This document shows positions 25,768 to 32,452 of a stretch of 34,052 nucleotides of DNA, piece after piece. A program made the translations under genes and the position numbers. This DNA comes from a candidate division KSB1 bacterium (lineage in GTDB: Bacteria > Zhuqueibacterota > Zhuqueibacteria > JANLFK01 > Oleimicrobiaceae): positions 1-34,052 of the forward strand of contig JAPDPR010000043.1 in NCBI GenBank assembly GCA_034506335.1. Direction: 5' to 3'. The notes under the pieces are model-generated. The model was given only the letters and a program-made list of their open reading frames with translations. It was not told the DNA's origin and ran no database searches. Positions within the stretch are counted from its first letter, which is position 1; the number at the start of each line of letters is the position of its first letter.

Positions 25768-27005
25768 AAGTGCTCATGGTGCACAAGTTCTACTTTATCG
25801 AGGGAGGGGCCGAACGATACATGTTCAACCTCTCCGGGTTATTGACCAGCCGGGGGGAGCAGGTTATTCCTTTTGCCATGCAACACCCAAGGAACGTGCC
25901 TACCCCCTATTCGCGTTACTTCGTCAGCCAATTCGATCCGGACGGCGTGCTGGGGCGTTTGAGCGTGCGCGCCGGCTTGCGCAGTGTGGGTCGCGTCATC
26001 TACAGCCTGGAGGCGCGTCGCAAGATCGAAAGGCTCATCGAAGATGAGCGACCGGACATCGCTCATGTGCACGGCGTCTATCACCACCTTTCGCCGTCTG
26101 TGCTTTTTGCCCTCAAGCGCTACAGCATCCCCGTTGTCTTTACCTTGCACGAGTACAAGATCCTCTGCCCAAGCTACCTTTTCTTGAACCGACACGGCCA
26201 GGTCTGCGAGCTTTGCGAAGGGAGGAAGTTTTGGCATCCGATCAAGGAGCGGTGCCTCAAGGGTTCACTAGCGGCGAGTATGTTGGTGAGCGCAGAGGCA
26301 TACGTGCACCGCATCCTGCGTACCTATCATCGTACTGTTGATCTCTTTATCTCGCCGAGCCGCTTTCTTCGGGACAAGATGATTCAATACGGTTTCCCGC
26401 CGGAGAAGGTTATCTGGTTGCCGTACACGATACCCATTCACGAGTACGAGCCGTGCTATGAGGCGGACAACTACTTCACCTACGTGGGGCGGCTGTCTCG
26501 GGAAAAAGGGATTGAGCTGCTGGTGGAAGCTATGGAGAACGTGGAAGGGGCGGAGCTCTATGTGTGTGGCACGGGGCGTTTGGAGGAATCCCTCAAGCGG
26601 ATGGTGGCGACCAGGGGCATGCGCAATGTTCGTTTTCTGGGGCACCTGGGAGGGGAGCAGTTGCGTGCGGTGATGCGCCGGAGCATGTTCACCGTGGTGC
26701 CCTCGATCGTTTACGACAACTCGCCTCTGGCGGTGTATGAGTCCTTTGCGCTGGGCAAGCCGGTGGCCGGGGCTCGGATCGGTGGCATCCCAGAGCTTAT
26801 CGATCCTGGGCAGGACGGTGTGCTATTTGAGCCCAACAATCGCGCCGACATGGTGAGCGCCATCCGCGTACTGGTGGCAGACCGGCAGCGGCTTGAGGCG
26901 ATGGGGCGACGGGCGCGGGCCAAGGCGGAGCGCTGGTTCGCACCCGAGGAGCATCTGCGCCGCATCATGGCGGTGTACCGTCAGGTGAGCGGGCGGGGTT
27001 GCTGA
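25764..27005 (+). CDS. Glycosyltransferase family 4 with four-cysteine insertion
   Basis: A 413-residue GT-B enzyme opening KVLMVHKFYFIEGGAERYMF, the usual acceptor-domain glycine loop. HVHGVYHHLSP and VFTLHEYKILCPSYLF follow. Between the domains is an insertion with C135, C148, C151 and C164, including a CELC pair, seen in one broad subgroup of family-4 enzymes and perhaps able to bind a metal. The C-terminal domain has YVGRLSREKGIELLVEA and the donor region YDNSPLAVYESFALGKPVAG. The ATG overlaps the previous stop (ATGA). A role in oligosaccharide extension on the cytoplasmic face is inferred from the fold and neighbours. Confidence 0.9.
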   Translation: MKVLMVHKFYFIEGGAERYMFNLSGLLTSRGEQVIPFAMQHPRNVPTPYSRYFVSQFDPDGVLGRLSVRAGLRSVGRVIYSLEARRKIERLIEDERPDIAHVHGVYHHLSPSVLFALKRYSIPVVFTLHEYKILCPSYLFLNRHGQVCELCEGRKFWHPIKERCLKGSLAASMLVSAEAYVHRILRTYHRTVDLFISPSRFLRDKMIQYGFPPEKVIWLPYTIPIHEYEPCYEADNYFTYVGRLSREKGIELLVEAMENVEGAELYVCGTGRLEESLKRMVATRGMRNVRFLGHLGGEQLRAVMRRSMFTVVPSIVYDNSPLAVYESFALGKPVAGARIGGIPELIDPGQDGVLFEPNNRADMVSAIRVLVADRQRLEAMGRRARAKAERWFAPEEHLRRIMAVYRQVSGRGC

Positions 27006-27020
27006 GCAGAATGGGAGCTT

Positions 27021-28214
27021 ATGATAGGGAGAAAAAAACGACGCCTGCTTCATGTGGTGCACGGTCTGGGCAGAGCAGGCGGAGAGAGGAAGCTTTGGGA
27101 ACTGCTGAGGCGCATAGACAGGCAGCGGTACGAAGTCGCCATCTGCGCCGTGGGCAAGTCGGGTCTAATGGAGGAGGATTTCCGCAGCCTTGGTTACGAG
27201 CTCCACATCTTTCGCCGCCGATGGCGGTACGACCCCACGCTCCCGTTCGCGGTGGCGCGGCTCATGCGCGCATTCCGACCTGACGTGGTTCAGACTACGT
27301 TGTTTTTTGCCGACATCATCGGTGCATTGGCCAGCTGCCTGGCGCGCCCCAGGGCATTGGTGTCCTGGGAGGTGATTACCCACCCCCTCAACCTGCGGCG
27401 TGAGCTCATGTACTGGGCCCTGCGCCGCCGTTTCGACATGGTGGTCACAGTGTCTGACTCCATCCAGCGATTCGTGGTCGAAAAACGGCACCAGGACCCG
27501 CGCAGAATAACCACGATCCACTACGGCGTCGATCTGGAGTACTTCCGCCCCAAGTCCAAGAGGGGAGTATTGGCGCAGCACATCGGCGCTCCCGGAGCGA
27601 CGCTGTTTGGGACGGTAGCCCATTTTCGCAGGCAAAAGGGCCACCTGTATTTGATCGAGGCGGCGGCCCGTGTAGTTGCCAGCCATCCCGAGGCTCACTT
27701 TGTCCTGGTGGGAGTTGGACCGGAACTAGAGGCCGTCAAGGAGCGAACCCGGCAACTGAGCTTGGAGGGACATGTACATTTTCTCGGTCTGCGCGAGGAC
27801 GTGCGTGATGTATTGAATGAACTGGATGTGTTCGTGCTTCCTTCATTGTGGGAAGGATTTCCGAATGTCGTGTTAGAGGCGATGGCCTGCGGCAAGCCTG
27901 TCATCGCCACGGCTGTTGAAGGCACCGCCGAACTGGTGGTGCACGGCGAGACGGGGCTGCTTGTCAAACCCGCACACGCAGAGGAGCTTGCGGGGGCACT
28001 ACTAGCGGTACTCAATGACCATGACGCGATTGCCGAGTTCGGAGCTGCGGGGCGTAGGCGGGTCGAGGAGCACTTTAGTGTTGAGCACCAGGTGGCCGCC
28101 TTCGAGCAGTTGTACGAGGCGCTGGCCGATGGCAGACCGGAACTGGTGCCGAGACGAAACGCTTTGCAAGGCGCTGCAGAAGTCTCGCGCTACTCGCACT
28201 TGTGTGGAGACTGA
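27021..28214 (+). CDS. Glycosyltransferase family 4
   Basis: A 397-residue GT-B glycosyltransferase. The N-terminal region has LLHVVHGLGRAGGERKL, RPDVVQTTLFFADIIG and VVTVSDSIQRFVVEK. IHYGVDLEYFRP sits between the domains. The C-terminal half has GTVAHFRRQKGHLYLIEA and the E-x7-E motif at E278 and E286 in WEGFPNVVLEAMACGKPVIA. GGGAG lies three bases before the ATG, and the gap from the upstream gene is 15 bases. It is third in the GT4 triplet and the last soluble transferase before the modification genes downstream. Donor and acceptor are unknown. Confidence 0.92.
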   Translation: MIGRKKRRLLHVVHGLGRAGGERKLWELLRRIDRQRYEVAICAVGKSGLMEEDFRSLGYELHIFRRRWRYDPTLPFAVARLMRAFRPDVVQTTLFFADIIGALASCLARPRALVSWEVITHPLNLRRELMYWALRRRFDMVVTVSDSIQRFVVEKRHQDPRRITTIHYGVDLEYFRPKSKRGVLAQHIGAPGATLFGTVAHFRRQKGHLYLIEAAARVVASHPEAHFVLVGVGPELEAVKERTRQLSLEGHVHFLGLREDVRDVLNELDVFVLPSLWEGFPNVVLEAMACGKPVIATAVEGTAELVVHGETGLLVKPAHAEELAGALLAVLNDHDAIAEFGAAGRRRVEEHFSVEHQVAAFEQLYEALADGRPELVPRRNALQGAAEVSRYSHLCGD

Positions 28215-28222
28215 CAATCCAG

Positions 28223-28903
28223 ATGTGGGCGCTACGCATAAACAGAGTAATGCACGAACTGAGGACCGGGGGTGTGTCTGCCGTGGCGCGCTACGTGGCG
28301 GAACGGCTGGTGCGCAAGAACAGTTTTTTGGTGTTTGTGACGGACCTGCACCAACCATGGCCCACTTACCCCTGTCCGGATGGTTACACAGTCCGCCTCA
28401 TTACGGGCATGGAAGGACGCGACATTGATCGTTTGCTTCAATTCTGGATGACCTTTTACGCCGACAATTATCCCCTTTTCTATGACGAACGGCTGGTACG
28501 GAAACTCCTGGAGGCCCGCTTTGCCGCTGGGGAACTCTGTTTCGTAGCTGAGCATGGCGATGACATTGCGCATTTTCACTGGATAAGCCGGTTCGGCCGG
28601 TGCGATTTGAACAGGGAAGAGCCCCTGAAGTTCTTGCCTTTTCGCCCGGGGAGGGACGCGTACGCGTACAACCTTTTCACCCGTCCCGACTACCGAGGGA
28701 AAGGACTGATTCTTGCCACCCACTCCTTCCTGTGCGAGTACCTCCGACAACAGGGATGCGAGCAGGTGCTTACCTGTGTGGGGATAAAGAACACCGCTTC
28801 GATCAAGGTACATCGGAGAATTGCCGTCCAGGTGGGAACGCTCCACGTGGTGCGCTACCTCGTTTTCGATCGGGCGCGCATGGTGCCGGTTCAGGGAGGG
28901 TGA
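28223..28903 (+). CDS. GNAT-like acyltransferase
   Basis: A 226-residue protein whose second half has a GNAT-type acyl-CoA site: YNLFTRPDYRGKGLI with the R-x-x-G-K-G loop near residues 158-161, a helix ILATHSFLCEYLRQQGCEQ, then VGIKNTASIKVHRRI, matching the late Asn and motif B region. The first 45 residues are basic (VMHELRTGGVSAVARYVAERLVRKNSF) and may contact membrane or a partner. The ATG at 28223 is preferred to a GTG at 28202 inside the preceding stop region. It probably N- or O-acylates an amino sugar, or acts as a GNAT/FemAB-type aminoacyl transferase. The ATP-grasp gene follows within two bases, hinting at a shared pathway. Substrate unknown. Confidence 0.75.
   Translation: MWALRINRVMHELRTGGVSAVARYVAERLVRKNSFLVFVTDLHQPWPTYPCPDGYTVRLITGMEGRDIDRLLQFWMTFYADNYPLFYDERLVRKLLEARFAAGELCFVAEHGDDIAHFHWISRFGRCDLNREEPLKFLPFRPGRDAYAYNLFTRPDYRGKGLILATHSFLCEYLRQQGCEQVLTCVGIKNTASIKVHRRIAVQVGTLHVVRYLVFDRARMVPVQGG
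28895..28899 (+). promoter_or_regulatory. Shine-Dalgarno site supporting a GTG start
   Basis: GGAGG lies five bases before the GTG at 28905, inside the last codons of the GNAT gene. It fixes the ATP-grasp start and implies coupled translation; the longer open frame reaching 28821 is not needed. Confidence 0.55.
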
Positions 28904-28904
28904 T

Positions 28905-30116
28905 GTGGCAGCGGACGGAAACCGGCCTTGTCCTGCAGTGGTGGTCCCCCTGCACGAGACCGGCCTGGAGGTGGTGCGGGCACTGGGCAGGCGGGGCGTG
29001 CAGGTGATCGGTGTCGACGCCGACCGGCTCCGTCCCGGAAGCTATAGCCGCTACTGTCTGCGCTTTGTGCGGTCAGCCACCGAGGGGCAAGGCCTAGTAG
29101 ACACTCTGATGGGCCTGGGAGCTGAGTTAGGAACAAAGGCGGTTCTTTTCCCCTGCGGCGACCCCCAGGTGCTCACTGTGTCGGGGGGCCGGACTCTGCT
29201 GGAGCAGCACTACCTCCTGCCCCTGCCGGAGGAAAGCGTGGTGAGCACGCTCATGCGCAAGGACCTGTTTGCGGCCATCGCGCAGGAGCTGGGCTACCCG
29301 ATCCCGCGCACCTTTGTCGTGGAGGGAGAAGCCAGGGCAGAGGAGATTGCCCGCAAGGTCCGCTACCCCTGCATTTTGAAGCCGGCGGTGAGGACCGAGC
29401 AGTGGGAGCGCAAGCGGCTCCCCAAGAACTATCTCTTGCATGCCCCTGAGGGCTTGATGGAAGCCTACCATGCTTGCGCGCCTTTTGCAGCCCAGGTGGT
29501 GGTACAGGAGTGGATCCCTGGGAGTGATGAGGACGTCTACTTCTGTCTGGTGTATTTCGATCAGATGGGCAGACCGGTGGCGTCATTCACGGGCAGAAAG
29601 TTGCGCCAGTGGCCGCCCCAACGTGGCTGCACAGCCGTGGCCACCGGACACGCAGAGGCGGAATTGGAGGAGCTGACGATCCGCTTTCTGCGGCAAATCG
29701 GGTTTAGAGGACTGGGCTCGATGGAGTATCGCCTCGACCCACGGGACGGCCGCTTTGTGATGATCGAGCCCACGGTGGGGCGCATCGATCTTCAATCCGG
29801 CGTGAGCGAGTTGTACGGCATCAGCTTCCCCTGGGTGGCCTATGCGGACTTGGCAGGGTTGGACGTTACGGTATCCAAGAAACCCAACGGCGAGGCTAAG
29901 TGGGTGCATGAAGAAGGCACCGGCCGTTTGTTCGTGCGTGAATTGTGGAAAAGGGATCTGAGTTGCCGTCAGTGGAAGCGACTGTTGCAAGGGCGGCGAC
30001 GCTACGCGGTACTTGCAGGCGACGACTGGGGCCCTACGTGCGCTTTGTGTCTGGACGGCATCAGAAGAGTTGGAAAGGGCCTGGTGCGTCGCATGCTCCA
30101 CAAGAGCTTGAATTGA
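28905..30116 (+). CDS. ATP-grasp ligase
   Basis: A 403-residue ATP-grasp protein. A Rossmann-like pre-domain (AVVVPLHETGLEVVRALGRRG) is followed by the lid region MRKDLFAAIAQELGYPIPRTF. The ATP-binding Lys is K159 in YPCILKPAV, E202 lies in VVQEWIPGSDEDVY, and the metal-binding acidic residue is likely E288 in MIEPTVGRID, where many relatives have an EINPR-type motif. Such enzymes activate a carboxylate as acyl phosphate and join it to an amine or another nucleophile. In this setting it could attach an amino acid or other carboxylate to a sugar or precursor, but no substrate is visible. The C-terminal hundred residues, rich in Trp and Arg, are not diagnostic. Confidence 0.82.
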   Translation: MAADGNRPCPAVVVPLHETGLEVVRALGRRGVQVIGVDADRLRPGSYSRYCLRFVRSATEGQGLVDTLMGLGAELGTKAVLFPCGDPQVLTVSGGRTLLEQHYLLPLPEESVVSTLMRKDLFAAIAQELGYPIPRTFVVEGEARAEEIARKVRYPCILKPAVRTEQWERKRLPKNYLLHAPEGLMEAYHACAPFAAQVVVQEWIPGSDEDVYFCLVYFDQMGRPVASFTGRKLRQWPPQRGCTAVATGHAEAELEELTIRFLRQIGFRGLGSMEYRLDPRDGRFVMIEPTVGRIDLQSGVSELYGISFPWVAYADLAGLDVTVSKKPNGEAKWVHEEGTGRLFVRELWKRDLSCRQWKRLLQGRRRYAVLAGDDWGPTCALCLDGIRRVGKGLVRRMLHKSLN

Positions 30117-30125
30117 GGTGACCTC

Positions 30126-31292
30126 ATGCAGCTGAACTCACGGTTGATAGTGTTCTCTCTTATGCTCCTTTTGGGTGGAGGGGCATTGACCTATGGACTT
30201 TTTCACGACGCGTGGGAAAAGCAGCCCACCTACTACGGGCCCAATGACCGGATGATGATTTCCTTCGGCGCAGTCACGGGGAGCCTTGCGCTGCTGCTGC
30301 TTGTGAGCGAGCGCATTGGGCTGCATCGGCGAGGCGTGCTGAGCGCGCGGGTCAGGGCCTTCGACGCCCTCGCCGTCGGCGCTTTTGTCGCCCTGGCCGG
30401 TGTCGCCACCGGCATGTTTCTGTTCCACCAGACCAGTGGTGACGAATCCTACCAGAACAAGGAGTTCGCCATTGGCATTTACCAGGCACCTCAGGAGGCG
30501 CCCCTGCAGTTTAGCGGTGCGGGTATCAAAAACCCGGTGCTCACCCGCAACAGCATGCCAGATTTGGAGATACGCTGTGTAGCCGATCCTTTCCTCGTCA
30601 GCGAAGGCGATTCTCTCTACCTGTTTTACGAGGCGTTAGAAGCGGTCACTGGCCAGGGAGTGATCGCGGTGGCAACCAGCGCGGACGGCAAGGTGTGGGA
30701 GTACAAGGCGATCGTCCTAGATGAGCCCTTTCATCTTTCGTATCCTTGCGTTTTCAAGTGGGAGGGCCGCTATTATATGATCCCAGAAGCAGCCACCACG
30801 CGCTCGGTCCGGCTCTACCGGGCCGTAAAGTTTCCTTATCGTTGGGAATTTGTCAAGAAGCTAATCGACCAGGACGACAAGCTTTTCAAAGATAACACCA
30901 TCTTCGAGTACGGCGGACGGTGGTGGCTTTTCAGCGAGACAATGGGAAACCGAGTACTGCGGCTCTACTACGCCCACACGCCGCTGGGGCCCTGGACCGA
31001 ACATCCCAAGAGCCCGGTGGTGAACGGCAATCCGGAAATTGCCCGCCCGGGCGGCTCGGTGGTGGAGATGGGGGGACACCTGTACCGCTTTGCCCAGGAC
31101 GATGCCAAGTACTACGGGCGCCAGGTGTGGGCCATTGAAATCACCAAGCTCTCGCCCACTGAATACGAGGAGAAAAAGCTGAGGAGCCGTCCGGTGCTGA
31201 AGGGGTTCGAACCCTGGAATCGGCGCGGCATGCACCACCTCTGCCCCATCAAGACTCCCGACGGGTGGATAGCCGCTGTGGACGGCTATTGA
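30126..31292 (+). CDS. Membrane-anchored beta-propeller protein, GINT1 N-domain-like
   Basis: A 388-residue protein with three N-terminal hydrophobic helices (about residues 7-26, 43-62 and 79-100) and an extracytoplasmic or cytoplasmic domain from about 110 onward. That domain looks like a five-bladed propeller of the GH43/GH32 type: NPVLTRNSMPD, VADPFLVSEGDSLYLFYEA with D154 in the usual acidic position, YPCVFKWEGRYYMIPEA and NTIFEYGGRWWLFSE. This pattern resembles the N-terminal domain of plant glucosamine inositolphosphorylceramide transferase (GINT1) and bacterial relatives near glycan genes. Catalytic activity is unproven; it could bind or process the polysaccharide. GAGGTG five bases upstream supports the ATG. 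The domain call is from memory of the motif pattern, so moderate confidence. Confidence 0.65.
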   Translation: MQLNSRLIVFSLMLLLGGGALTYGLFHDAWEKQPTYYGPNDRMMISFGAVTGSLALLLLVSERIGLHRRGVLSARVRAFDALAVGAFVALAGVATGMFLFHQTSGDESYQNKEFAIGIYQAPQEAPLQFSGAGIKNPVLTRNSMPDLEIRCVADPFLVSEGDSLYLFYEALEAVTGQGVIAVATSADGKVWEYKAIVLDEPFHLSYPCVFKWEGRYYMIPEAATTRSVRLYRAVKFPYRWEFVKKLIDQDDKLFKDNTIFEYGGRWWLFSETMGNRVLRLYYAHTPLGPWTEHPKSPVVNGNPEIARPGGSVVEMGGHLYRFAQDDAKYYGRQVWAIEITKLSPTEYEEKKLRSRPVLKGFEPWNRRGMHHLCPIKTPDGWIAAVDGY

Positions 31293-31328
31293 AAGAATCC
31301 TCTTGGTGGTTCGCACAGGAGAGGCGAG

Positions 31329-32426
31329 ATGGCAACGCGGGCAGTCGTAGCGGCGGTGAAAACAACACCCGAGACCGTGATGCACGACATCACGCGCGCG
31401 ATGGAGTTGGCAGGTTTTCAAAGGTGCCTGAAAACGGGCGTCCCCACTATCCTAAAGGACAATATCTCCTGGCACTACCCATTCCCTTCGGCCAATACCA
31501 CCCCGTGGCAGCTGGAGGGTGTTATTCGCACCCTTCGGCAGGCAGGTTACAAGGACTTGGTGGCGGTGCACAACAACACCGTGGTTACCAACCCCTTCAA
31601 GGGAGAGCGACTTAACCGGCTGGCTGTCGTCTACAGGCGATACGGCGTGCCGGAAAAGTACAACTTTGTTGCGACGGACATGGAATGGGTGGAGTACCGC
31701 CCCAAGGCGCGTATGCGGGTATTGGACAAAGTGTTTCCCGAGGGAATCCGTCTGCCTGATTTCTTCTTTGGCAAGAACGTGGTGCACCTGCCGACGATGA
31801 AGTGCCACATCTACACGACGACCACAGGGGCGATGAAAAATGCCTTTGGCGGCTTGCTCAGCACCAAGCGGCATTACACGCACAGCGTGATCCATGAGAC
31901 GTTGGTGGACCTGCTTGCCATCCAGAAGGAGATTCATCCCGGGCTGTTTGCGGTGATGGACGGCACCACTGCTGGGGACGGGCCCGGGCCGCGAACGATG
32001 CGGCCAATCCGTGCCGACTTGATTCTCGCCAGTGGCGATCAGGTGGCCATCGATGCCGTCGCTGCGCGCATTCTCGGCTTTGCGCCGATGGAGATCGGCT
32101 ACATCCGCCTGGCGCACGAGGCAGGCTTAGGCGTTGGGCGGCCGGAGGAGATCGAGCTGCGGGGCGATGATGTCTCCGGACTATGCTTGGGGTGTACAGT
32201 GGGTGACAACCTGGCAAGCAAGGCTGGCGATCTTTTCTGGTTCGGCCCAGGCAGGCGGCTGCAGAGGCTGCTCTTCCGTACCCCCCTGGTATACGCCTTC
32301 GTCTTTGCCTCGGCCGCCTATCACGATTTTTGCTGGTGGCCGGTCAAGGGTAGACGGGTTTTCGCGCGGTGGCTCCAGGAGTCACCGTGGGGGCAGCTGT
32401 TCGATACATACTCGGAAGAAAGGTAG
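31329..32426 (+). CDS. DUF362 domain-containing protein
   Basis: A 365-residue protein matching DUF362: TILKDNISWHYPFPSANTTP near the N-terminus, FFGKNVVHLPTMKCHIYTT, GAMKNAFGGLLSTKRHYTH, then VMDGTTAGDGPGPRTMRP and SGDQVAIDAVAARILGF. Many family members carry a ferredoxin-type 4Fe-4S domain; none is seen, only an isolated CLGC pair near LCLGCTVGD. A hydrophobic segment (TPLVYAFVFASAAYHDF) near the C-terminus may associate with membrane. Function is unknown in the family. AGGAGAGG four bases before the ATG supports the start. Its presence between glycan genes suggests a redox or modifying role, which is speculation. Confidence 0.82.
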   Translation: MATRAVVAAVKTTPETVMHDITRAMELAGFQRCLKTGVPTILKDNISWHYPFPSANTTPWQLEGVIRTLRQAGYKDLVAVHNNTVVTNPFKGERLNRLAVVYRRYGVPEKYNFVATDMEWVEYRPKARMRVLDKVFPEGIRLPDFFFGKNVVHLPTMKCHIYTTTTGAMKNAFGGLLSTKRHYTHSVIHETLVDLLAIQKEIHPGLFAVMDGTTAGDGPGPRTMRPIRADLILASGDQVAIDAVAARILGFAPMEIGYIRLAHEAGLGVGRPEEIELRGDDVSGLCLGCTVGDNLASKAGDLFWFGPGRRLQRLLFRTPLVYAFVFASAAYHDFCWWPVKGRRVFARWLQESPWGQLFDTYSEER

Positions 32427-32438
32427 CACTTGTGTCCT

Positions 32439-32444
32439 GGAGGA
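32439..32444 (+). promoter_or_regulatory. Strong Shine-Dalgarno site of the final GT-C gene
   Basis: GGAGGA lies eight bases before the ATG at 32453 and identifies the start of the last, window-truncated gene. Confidence 0.55.
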
Positions 32445-32452
32445 ATAATTGC

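Noticed and set aside
24571..28214. Recent tandem duplication of three GT4 genes
   Set aside because: The three proteins share only fold-level motifs; their N-terminal halves differ clearly, and one has a cysteine insertion the others lack.
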